This document shows, piece by piece, positions 6,108 through 11,652 of a stretch of 11,652 nt of DNA (its first letter is position 1; every line of letters starts with the position of its first letter). The DNA lies in assembly GCA_030037575.1 (NCBI GenBank), contig JASHRB010000395.1:1-11652 (forward strand), written 5' to 3'. Both the position numbers and the translations under genes were made by a program. Source of the stretch: Candidatus Sulfotelmatobacter sp. (GTDB lineage: Bacteria > Acidobacteriota > Terriglobia > Terriglobales > Acidobacteriaceae). The notes under the pieces were generated by a model. That model was not told the origin of the DNA and did no database searches. It saw nothing but the letters and a program-made list of their open reading frames with translations.

Positions 6108-6852
6108 TTGGCGCAGGAAAACTCCCTCCTCCGGCAATCCTGGAATTGTTTTTCAGCGGTTCGCAACCAGCCGCCATTCGCCGATTCTGGCGGAGACTTT
6201 ATCGCTGGCCTGAAGGACTTCGAGAAGCAGCCGATTACCACGGCGCGCGTCGCCGAATTCCGGGCACAAATGCAGCCCTGTTCGGAGACAGTGTCCGCAT
6301 ATCTGTTATGGAGCCGGGTTCGGTATGCCCGTAACCTTATCTACCGTGATCAGTTCTTTGAGGTTCTTGGGCTGTGCTGGCTTCCGGGCCAGCGGACGGC
6401 TATTCACTCGCACAACGGCCAGCTCGGGTGGGTGGCGATATGGCAGGGGGCGTGGGTCTGCCGTAACTATCGTTTTGTGCGCCCTCCATTGCGAGAGAGT
6501 TTGGCAGTCGCAAGCAAACACGAGCTGCGATGGATCCGGGCGGTGGAGCTAGAGCTACTCGGCAGCGCCAGGTGTGAGGCGGATGGAACTGTCGCGGGTG
6601 GTTGACCGTCGTCGCACCACGCATCAGATCGAGAATCTGGAGAAATCTCCGCATGCAAGCGTGAGCCTCCACCTGTACTCGCGACCGATCGACGCATGCG
6701 TTGTTTTCGACCAGGTGAACCGATATTGTGAGAGGCGGCAATTGGTGTATTACAGCGCACATGGTTTGATTCTGGCGAACCCAGCCAAGGCACATGAACC
6801 ACGGGCGATTCCAGCCGCGCGATGGCAATTGTGCATTCAAAAAACCTCTTGA
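6108..6852 (+). pseudogene. cdoA: Cysteine dioxygenase (cupin), interrupted by a single-base frameshift
   Basis: Cysteine dioxygenases are non-haem iron cupins that oxidise cysteine to cysteine sulfinate. The first frame (6108-6605) carries RYARNLIYRDQFFEVL and then LCWLPGQRTAIHSHNG, with the first two iron ligands His100 and His102. It stops at TGA 6603. The rest is in the next frame from about 6601 to 6852: VDRRRTTHQIENLE, then SVSLHLYSRPIDACVVFD with the third ligand His (codon 6670-6672), and QLVYYSAHG. Removing one G at 6600/6601 joins them as TVAG-VDRRRTTHQ in register with the family. The joined frame has about 247 residues, longer than the usual 190-200, so translation may begin later than TTG 6108. 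Both halves are well preserved, so the lesion is recent or a sequencing error. Downstream it converges on the membrane-protein gene ending at 6876. Confidence 0.82.
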
Positions 6853-6875
6853 GTCTATCCCTTTGCTGCTTGGGA

Positions 6876-7514
6876 TTAGCCGATGGCCACGGCGATTGCA
6901 GCGATGAGCAGCGCACACGCCCAAAGAAGATCGAAGTTGAGCCAGGCGTGGCGCAACACTTGCAGTCCGATGCGGTCGTAGAGCTGAAAGAAAACCAGGG
7001 CCAGGACCGATGCGACCACCATCATGGCCGCGGTGTGCACGAGCGTCGAGAACAGAATAACGCCGAGGCCTAAGCGGAAAGCGCCAGCCATGGCGTGACT
7101 CATTCCCAGCGCGGGATGAGAGATCAAGATAGGAATCAGCATCAGTCCTGCTCCGTGCGCCGACGCCATCAGAAAGGACCAGAGGAACAGGTCGCGTGCG
7201 CCAACCCGCATGCCGGACCCACGAGGATGGCTAGCCCGGCCGAGTCGATAGAGCCCGAGGACAAAAATGATCGCCGCAACAGGCCATTTCAGCGTGTGCA
7301 GGGGAAGAAAATGTTGGACGAATCTCAGGAGGAGAACGGCGATTGCGATGGTCGCGGCATGACCCAGCGCGATTGGCCATAAAGCCCCAAGCAGCGCAGA
7401 GCTTCGCCTTTCCTGCAGACCCAACGCTAGGGCGAACAGCCAGCCCATCGCAGGATTGAGTCCGTGGTACGCGCCAAGCAGTGCCAGTGCAACCCACGGC
7501 CATGCCGAGTTCAT
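6876..7514 (-). CDS. Polytopic membrane protein with intramembrane histidines (UreH/NicO-like, function unknown)
   Basis: 212 residues with about six hydrophobic helices (roughly 5-30, 40-68, 76-92, 108-132, 142-178, 193-212) and short charged loops. Histidines recur in or beside helices in conserved-looking settings: AYHGLNPAMGWLFA (His17), ALGHAAT (His52), MASAHGAGLML (His120), LVHTAAMM (His160). This pattern resembles small metal-transport or accessory proteins of the UreH/NicO/HupE kind, but no diagnostic signature was confirmed. The ATG at 7514 overlaps the stop codon of the methanethiol oxidase-like gene (ATGA), so the two are almost certainly co-transcribed and translationally coupled. 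By inference it could supply or export the metal used by that enzyme, or carry a sulfur product. Confidence 0.85.
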   Translation of the reverse strand: MNSAWPWVALALLGAYHGLNPAMGWLFALALGLQERRSSALLGALWPIALGHAATIAIAVLLLRFVQHFLPLHTLKWPVAAIIFVLGLYRLGRASHPRGSGMRVGARDLFLWSFLMASAHGAGLMLIPILISHPALGMSHAMAGAFRLGLGVILFSTLVHTAAMMVVASVLALVFFQLYDRIGLQVLRHAWLNFDLLWACALLIAAIAVAIG

Positions 7515-8914
7515 GGATAGCAGTAAAAATCCGAAGACGCATCGCCTCCCTGCAGTCTCACCTGGTGAGGACGGAGTTCCCCGAACTCTACGAAGAATTT
7601 AGAATCGAATTGGATTCCTCCCTGGGGAGCGACGTCTAGCTTCACCATCCAACCCCCAATACCCTCCGGGTAGAACTGCCGATCCCAAGCCGCGTAGAGC
7701 GAATTTGTAAAGAACACACGTTGTCCATCCCGGCTCAGTTCGACCATTTGGGGTCCACCGTTGAGTGGTTGGTTTGGCCTCGCAGGATGAGGCCCGTGGC
7801 GAACGATGCCTCCGATATGGACCGACCCAACAAGCTTGGGATGGAACGGATCGGAGACCTCATACTGCCGCATCTCGCCCGTTCCCCAGCAGGAGGCGTA
7901 AAGGAAACAGTCGTCGAGCGAAAGGTTGATGTCTGTCAGCAATGGAGGTACAGCTTTGAAGCCTTGCAACAGTGGAGGCAATTGCGCGGGGTCGGCGGCT
8001 TCTGCAGGAATCTCTATGACCTTCTTGATCTCGAACGTTCCGTCTGAAGTTGCAGTCGTTTTGTGCCACAGCCAGATGGAACTGGACAAGTCCTTGAGCG
8101 ATGTAACCACGCCCACAAAGCCGTAAGCTTTTGTCGGATCGTGCGCGGGACGGAGCTCCAGCACCATCTGCTGCTCGGAACCTAAATCCAGCGCCTGCAA
8201 GTGGCGGCGCTTGCGCAGGTCCCAGATGTGCAGGCTATGCCCATACTTCCCTGCGAGCAGCAACTCCGGGTTCACGCCATTTTCGACCATGTTCGGCGTA
8301 CCCCATTCACTGGTGACCACGATGTCGTAGCCGAGATGCCATGCGAAATCGTATCCGAAGTGTTGCGGGCCGCGTTCCACCTCCCATCTGCCGAGCGGTT
8401 CGAAGTTGTCGTGATCCAGGGCAAATATGCCACCTGGACCGTCCCCGCTCGGTGACCCGAGCGCGCTCAGATAAATTCCGTCGGGGCCGCAATGTACAGT
8501 GTGTGGGCGGCTGTATCCGGTCCGCTGGTGTACAGACTGCGGCTCGATCACCTTCACGATCTTTGGTTTCTCGGGATGGGGCTTGGTGTCGAGAACGTGA
8601 ATCCGGGAAGACCGAAGTCCGGGCACAATCAAGTAGCGCCGCTCTACGTGAGGATGCGGAGCATAGGGACAAAGCGCCGAGCTACATGCATTCCAGCCGA
8701 AGTGATGTAATTCGTCGCCCGCATGGGGCATCTCGACCCGACCTACGATGCCGCCATAGGTGCGCGACTGAGCATCGATGTTCACTACGGCAAGCTCATC
8801 CGGTCGAGCACTGCCAGTGGCGTTTAAGGCAGCGACATACGCCAGCTTCTCAGGAGGCGCCTGAGCCGCCAGCTTCGGGGAAGGATAGAAAGTGGGATCA
8901 GCTTTAAGCAGCAT
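7511..8914 (-). CDS. mtoX: Selenium-binding protein family (SBP56) / methanethiol oxidase
   Basis: 467 residues, matching the 56-kDa selenium-binding protein family (human SELENBP1 has 472). Characterised members are copper-dependent methanethiol oxidases, converting methanethiol to formaldehyde, H2S and H2O2. Signatures: ELHHFGWNACSSALC (69-82), with the His pair and the Cys region homologous to the selenium-binding site; SRPHTVHCGPDG (135-146); GPQHFGYDFAWHLGYD (182-197); TSEWGTP (201-207); DINLSLDDCFLYASCWGTG (328-346); and C-terminal RPHQVRLQGGDASSDFYC (448-465). It forms a seven-bladed propeller in the family. The chosen ATG at 8914 (MLLKADPTFYPSP) follows GGGAGG by about 12 bases; a longer frame to 8992 adds residues unlike the family. 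No Sec or Tat signal is evident, so it is probably cytoplasmic, though bacterial MtoX can be periplasmic. It is followed by the overlapping membrane-protein gene. Confidence 0.94.
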   Translation of the reverse strand: MLLKADPTFYPSPKLAAQAPPEKLAYVAALNATGSARPDELAVVNIDAQSRTYGGIVGRVEMPHAGDELHHFGWNACSSALCPYAPHPHVERRYLIVPGLRSSRIHVLDTKPHPEKPKIVKVIEPQSVHQRTGYSRPHTVHCGPDGIYLSALGSPSGDGPGGIFALDHDNFEPLGRWEVERGPQHFGYDFAWHLGYDIVVTSEWGTPNMVENGVNPELLLAGKYGHSLHIWDLRKRRHLQALDLGSEQQMVLELRPAHDPTKAYGFVGVVTSLKDLSSSIWLWHKTTATSDGTFEIKKVIEIPAEAADPAQLPPLLQGFKAVPPLLTDINLSLDDCFLYASCWGTGEMRQYEVSDPFHPKLVGSVHIGGIVRHGPHPARPNQPLNGGPQMVELSRDGQRVFFTNSLYAAWDRQFYPEGIGGWMVKLDVAPQGGIQFDSKFFVEFGELRPHQVRLQGGDASSDFYCYP

Positions 8915-9001
8915 TGAGGTTTTGGACCTCCCATTCAAAAATAGCGTTTGCTCGAGCCCGCGATGAGACTCGCCACCGCCTTGCCAGCACAATCAGCTTT
9001 A

Positions 9002-9050
9002 GTCTATTATATCCATAGACATGATATATTATTGGGGGAGTTAATCCAAT
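9002..9050. promoter_or_regulatory. AT-rich divergent promoter region with nested inverted repeats
   Basis: Three perfect inverted repeats overlap in 49 bases: GTCTAT (9002-9007)/ATAGAC (9015-9020), TATATC (9008-9013)/GATATA (9023-9028), and ATTGG (9031-9035)/CCAAT (9046-9050). A perfect minus-strand -10 (TATAAT, 9011-9006) lies inside the first and would serve the methanethiol oxidase operon with a leader of about 85 bases. No good -35 was found on either strand. The layout suggests operator sites controlling both divergent operons. Confidence 0.45.
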
Positions 9051-9144
9051 GACCACCCGGCGTCCATCCCTGCTTCGCTGTCGATAACCCGGCGCATCCC
9101 CCGCCCGCCCACTCATCGAGCAAACCTAAACCTAGCGAAGACGG

Positions 9145-9150
9145 AAGGAG
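9145..9150 (+). promoter_or_regulatory. Ribosome binding site of the TlpA-like gene
   Basis: AAGGAG seven bases before ATG at 9158; it fixes the start of the exported thioredoxin. Confidence 0.8.
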
Positions 9151-9157
9151 TTCCACA

Positions 9158-10441
9158 ATGAGGCTTAAATCCCATTTCAGATCGCCAATTTCTCGGCTTT
9201 TGATATTCCTGCTTGTCTTTGTCTCTCCGGCCATTGCCGAAACCCTGGATGGGATCTGGGACGGGACGGTGACGGTAAACGATGTTGCCATCCCGTTCCA
9301 GATGGAGTTCTCCAGCAAGGGATCGAATGTCCAGAGTTACTTCTTCAACGGTGACGATCGAGTGAATCCATCCAGCGAAGGAACGTTTCATGATGGCTTC
9401 CTCGTGCTCAAGTTCGCCAGCTATGGAACTCGGCTGTCGGCCAAGCTGAAAGATGGAACTCTGATCGGATTGTATGAGGGTGGACGGGGCAGTTCGTATC
9501 CGTTCGAAGCTAAGCGCCATCAGCCTTCGGTGGTGCCAGCCAACGCCCGCACAACGCCCTCCATTGAGGGCAACTGGGAAATTCAGGTGAAGAGTGCAAA
9601 GGGAGAATCGGCATGGCATTTCGTGGTAAGGCAGTCGGCCACACATGTGTCGGCGGCGATCCTGCGGGTTGACGGCGACACCGGAACCCTTGCGGGCGAT
9701 TATAAGGACGGCGAATTCGTCTTGAGTCACTTCACCGGCGAGCGCCCATTCCTCGTGGTGGTGACGCCGCTCAACGACGGCAGCCTTGGCCTCGAAATCA
9801 GCAACTACCGCGAGACGCAGACGCTTCTCGCCTTTCGCCCGGAGGTGGCCCGTGCCAAAGGCTTGCTCCCCCCAGACGATCCGACCCAACACACGAGAAT
9901 GAGGAATCCGAGTGAGCCTCTGCATTTCAGTTTTCCCGATCTAAATGGACGGATCGTCTCTGACCGCGATCCGCACTTCCGCGGGAAGGTATTGCTGATC
10001 AACATTACTGGCAGTTGGTGCCCCAATTGCCATGACGAGGCTCCCTTCCTCGAAACTTTGTACCGCAAATACCACCATCAGGGGTTGGAGATTGTGGGGC
10101 TGGATTTTGAGCCAGAGGAGCAGTTGCAAGATTGGTCGCGACTGCGAGCCTTCATTCAGCGCTATGGCATCGACTACACCTACCTGATTGCAGGCGAACC
10201 CAGCCAGCTGAACGAAAAAATACCCCAGGCTGAGAATCTGAATGCCTGGCCCACCACTTTTTTGGTCGGTCGCAATGGACTCGTTCAAGCCATACATACC
10301 GGGTTCAGCAGCCGCGCGAGCGGCCAATTCGACTCCGCTCTGAGAAATCAGATCGAGAGTGACGTGGCGCGTCTGCTTTCTGAGAACGTGCGCACCGCAA
10401 GCAGCCCGATAGGCGGAGCCAAAACAGATGCCGACCGATAG
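9158..10441 (+). CDS. Exported TlpA/ResA-like thiol-disulfide oxidoreductase with an N-terminal beta-rich domain
   Basis: 427 residues. Residues 1-28 form a signal peptide: basic start, LLIFLLVFVSP core, cleavage after AIA, so the protein acts outside the cytoplasmic membrane. There is no lipobox Cys. Residues about 30-230 form a beta-rich region with two similar halves opening with LDGIWDGTVTV and IEGNWEIQVK, seen in acidobacterial-type TlpA proteins. Residues about 250-410 are the thioredoxin domain: FSFPDLNGR, then the redox site SWCPNC (286-291; Cys288 and Cys291) and the cis-Pro in AWPTTFLVG (Pro365). TlpA/ResA proteins usually reduce disulfides for cytochrome c or copper-site maturation. 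The 3' end overlaps the GAF-ANTAR gene by 14 bases. Divergent from the methanethiol oxidase operon, it may serve a copper or thiol function linked to it; that link is inferred. Confidence 0.93.
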   Translation: MRLKSHFRSPISRLLIFLLVFVSPAIAETLDGIWDGTVTVNDVAIPFQMEFSSKGSNVQSYFFNGDDRVNPSSEGTFHDGFLVLKFASYGTRLSAKLKDGTLIGLYEGGRGSSYPFEAKRHQPSVVPANARTTPSIEGNWEIQVKSAKGESAWHFVVRQSATHVSAAILRVDGDTGTLAGDYKDGEFVLSHFTGERPFLVVVTPLNDGSLGLEISNYRETQTLLAFRPEVARAKGLLPPDDPTQHTRMRNPSEPLHFSFPDLNGRIVSDRDPHFRGKVLLINITGSWCPNCHDEAPFLETLYRKYHHQGLEIVGLDFEPEEQLQDWSRLRAFIQRYGIDYTYLIAGEPSQLNEKIPQAENLNAWPTTFLVGRNGLVQAIHTGFSSRASGQFDSALRNQIESDVARLLSENVRTASSPIGGAKTDADR

Positions 10442-11130
10442 CTGCGAAGTCGATTTTCTGCACATGATTGGCGAGCATGGGGCAAAGGGAGATACGTTCG
10501 ACGAAACCCTGGCCAGCACAGTTGATTTTGCGGTTTGGCTGGTACGTTGCGATGAGTGCGTTGCTTATGTTCGCGAAGGCTCAGAACTGGTGCCTTGGGT
10601 CTGGAAGCACTCGGGAGACACATCGATCGAGCAATCCAGGGTCGCCATCGATCGCGGGTACGGTGCGGTGCTCGCCCGGCACCGGCAACCAATTGCGATC
10701 TCTCAACGTATCTCCGAGCCATCCACCATCAAGGACTTCAGCGCCTGGTCAACGGACCCTGGAGAAACATTCGTATCGGTCCCGCTTCTCGCGCGGTCCA
10801 CGCTGTTCGGAGCAATCGACCTCAAACACCACCGACCGCATTTGTACAGCCGCCGCGAATTCAAACTGCTTTCGAGCATTGGCTATCTGTTGGGCGCTGA
10901 CATTTGCATCTCGCACTTGGAGAATGAGAATTCCGATCTCGTGTTGCAACTTGAGACGCGAAAGCTTGTCGAGCGAAGCAAGGGCATTCTGGAGCCTGAT
11001 GGGGGATTGAGCGAGGAAGCTTACCTCGCCTTACAGCCTCAAAAGCGGGGGGAAGGGTCGTCCGACGAAAGAGGTCGCGCAGGCAATCACTCTCAGCGAC
11101 CAGGTGAAGCGGAGTTCCTGCGCAAAATGA
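10428..11130 (+). pseudogene. GAF-ANTAR regulator, ANTAR domain frameshifted at a G6 run
   Basis: A putative RNA-binding antiterminator. Residues about 20-165 look like a GAF sensor domain (ETFVSVPLLARSTLFGAIDL at 113-132 is a typical core). A coiled linker leads into ANTAR: LETRKLVERSKGIL (175-188), GLSEEAYLALQ (193-203). In the frame as given, the next residues are meaningless and the frame runs to 11150. Deleting one G from the run at 11047-11052 restores KGRPTKEVAQAITLSDQVKR, the standard ANTAR end, and a 233-residue protein stopping at 11130. The aligned domain then lacks only about one residue against the family. The ATG at 10428 lies inside the end of the TlpA-like gene (14-base overlap), so expression is coupled. 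Either a real defect, a slippage-prone switch, or a consensus error. Confidence 0.85.
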
Positions 11131-11140
11131 GCGGAAAACT

Positions 11141-11209
11141 GGCGCGGTAAGCCAAGGGGCAAGGCGAGGGCTTACGGAACCTCATCGGCGGTTCGATTCC
11201 GCCCGCGCC
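11141..11209 (+). ncRNA. tRNA-like structured element (degenerate tRNA or small structured RNA)
   Basis: GGCGCG (11141-11146) pairs with CGCGCC (11204-11209) as a closing stem. Inside it, GGCGG-TTCGATT-CCGCC (11187-11203) is a perfect tRNA T-arm abutting the closing stem, and GCC-AAGGGGCAA-GGC (11151-11165) resembles a D-arm. The anticodon region (about 11166-11183) does not give a proper five-pair stem with a seven-base loop, the acceptor stem is one pair short and CCA is not encoded. Alternatively GTAAGCC (11147-11153) pairs perfectly with GGCTTAC (11169-11175). It most resembles a decayed tRNA, with some likeness to tRNA-Cys, but no isotype can be assigned. It starts 10 bases after the restored end of the ANTAR gene. 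Confidence 0.45.
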
Positions 11210-11287
11210 TGCCTTTCTCTTTGTTCCCAGCCGTGTGATGGCATCTGATGGCCCTCCATGATCCGCAACATCATTTGCGATTTTCAT

Positions 11288-11318
11288 AATTGGATACGAG
11301 TCCTTCCGTTATCCAATT
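11288..11318. repeat. Perfect 9-bp inverted repeat
   Basis: AATTGGATA (11288-11296) pairs with TATCCAATT (11310-11318) across a 13-base spacer. ACG/CGT extends the stem past a bulged T. No T-run follows on either strand, so it is not an ordinary terminator. It lies between the tRNA-like element and the end of the cysteine desulfurase gene and could be an operator or a recombination remnant. Confidence 0.5.
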
Positions 11319-11350
11319 CGAACTGGAGCAAGCGGCGGCGACGGCTTCCG

Positions 11351-11380
11351 CGAATTTGTAGCAGCTCAAGGAGCTACCCG
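11351..11380 (-). terminator. Weak hairpin downstream of the cysteine desulfurase
   Basis: On the minus strand, just after the stop codon, GTAGC/GCTAC and the alternative AGCTC-CTT-GAGCT give a short imperfect stem (about 11358-11377) followed by ACAAATT. The tract is too poor in T for a confident intrinsic terminator. Nothing else was recognised between 11319 and the gene end. Confidence 0.2.
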
Positions 11381-11384
11381 CCTC

Positions 11385-11652
11385 TCATGGTTTACGATGG
11401 GCGCGGCTGGCCTGCAAGCGCAGCAAAGCCGCGACCAGCGCATCGATATCCTCGCAGGTGTTGTAGAACGCCAGCGATGGGCGAACCGTGCTCTCCACTC
11501 CCATGCGGCGCAAAATGGGCTGCGCACAGTGGTGGCCGGCACGGACGGCAATCCCTTCCTGGTTCAGCGCCACACCGACATCTTCTGTGCGAATGTCGTC
11601 AATCACAAACGACAACACTCCCGCCTTCTCCTGGGCCAGGCCGATCAGGCGC
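11385..11652 (-). CDS. sufS: SufS-type cysteine desulfurase, C-terminal 89 residues (5' end outside window)
   Basis: PLP-dependent class V aminotransferase-fold enzyme that takes sulfur from cysteine as a persulfide for Fe-S cluster assembly, in the cytoplasm. The frame is open through base 11652 and reads RLIGLAQEKAG, VLSFVIDDI, EDVGVALNQEGIAVRAGHHCAQP, MGVESTVRPSLAFYNTCEDIDALVAAL. RAGHHC contains the active-site persulfide Cys in the SufS (group II) context, and TVRPSLAFYNT is the family's conserved end segment (usually RASxxxYNT). The stop is TGA at 11385-11387, preceded by a short basic tail. The internal GTG at 11618 is not a start. Upstream neighbours, which would show whether this is a suf operon, are outside the window. 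Confidence 0.93.
   Translation of the reverse strand, partial: RLIGLAQEKAGVLSFVIDDIRTEDVGVALNQEGIAVRAGHHCAQPILRRMGVESTVRPSLAFYNTCEDIDALVAALLRLQASRAHRKP

Noticed and set aside
9113..9925. 270-residue minus-strand frame opposite the TlpA-like gene
   Set aside because: Antisense shadow of a clear exported thioredoxin; no recognisable motif.
11131..11150. GAF-ANTAR protein ending at 11150 as read without frame correction
   Set aside because: The last 30 or so residues in that frame do not resemble ANTAR, while the alternate frame gives the conserved domain end and a stop at 11130.
11093..11287. 64-residue minus-strand frame containing AGAGGIEPPMRFRKP
   Set aside because: This kind of peptide is a familiar spurious translation of the antisense of tRNA-like sequence; it overlaps the tRNA-like element and the ANTAR gene end.
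9044..11318. Shared ATCCAAT word in the divergent promoter region and in the 11288-11318 inverted repeat, as a possible common operator
   Set aside because: A seven-base match is expected by chance in a window of this size on two strands, and the flanking arms differ.
1..11652. Possible CRISPR array, insertion sequence or prophage
   Set aside because: No regularly spaced direct repeats, no transposase, integrase or cas-like reading frame and no terminal inverted repeats with target duplications were found.

Overview
This is a compact, GC-rich bacterial chromosome window, most likely from an Acidobacteriota-type soil bacterium. That placement is an inference from overall gene content, codon style and the many small palindromes between genes; no rRNA or other marker gene is present. 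No integrase, transposase, phage gene or CRISPR array is visible.

Left block, bases 1 to about 5860, all minus strand. Reading in the direction of transcription (right to left): a 2H phosphoesterase (ThpR/LigT, 5311-5856), a UDP-glucose dehydrogenase-like protein (3760-5028), a class III aminotransferase of the acetylornithine type (2160-3410), 3-hydroxybutyryl-CoA dehydrogenase (1203-2096), a small two-helix membrane protein with a zinc ribbon (735-1085), and an enoyl-CoA hydratase cut by the window edge (1-399). The dehydrogenase and hydratase catalyse consecutive steps of the same C4 acyl-CoA pathway. The UDP-glucose dehydrogenase-like protein keeps the fold signatures but has lost its catalytic Cys, Lys and Asn.

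Middle and right block, about 6100 to 11652. A cysteine dioxygenase (plus strand, broken by one extra base) faces a two-gene minus-strand operon: selenium-binding protein/methanethiol oxidase followed, with an ATGA overlap, by a polytopic membrane protein with histidines inside its helices. Divergent from that operon, on the plus strand, is an exported TlpA-like thioredoxin. Its stop codon overlaps the start of a GAF-ANTAR protein, whose RNA-binding ANTAR domain is interrupted by one extra G in a run of six. A compact tRNA-like structured element follows, then a long inverted repeat, then the C-terminus of SufS-type cysteine desulfurase (minus, cut by the window edge).

The right half therefore has a sulfur and thiol-redox theme: cysteine oxidation, methanethiol oxidation, thiol-disulfide exchange and cysteine desulfuration, with a putative RNA-binding antiterminator coupled to the thioredoxin. 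Both frameshifts can be repaired by removing a single G, so consensus error in the assembly has to be excluded before either gene is called dead.
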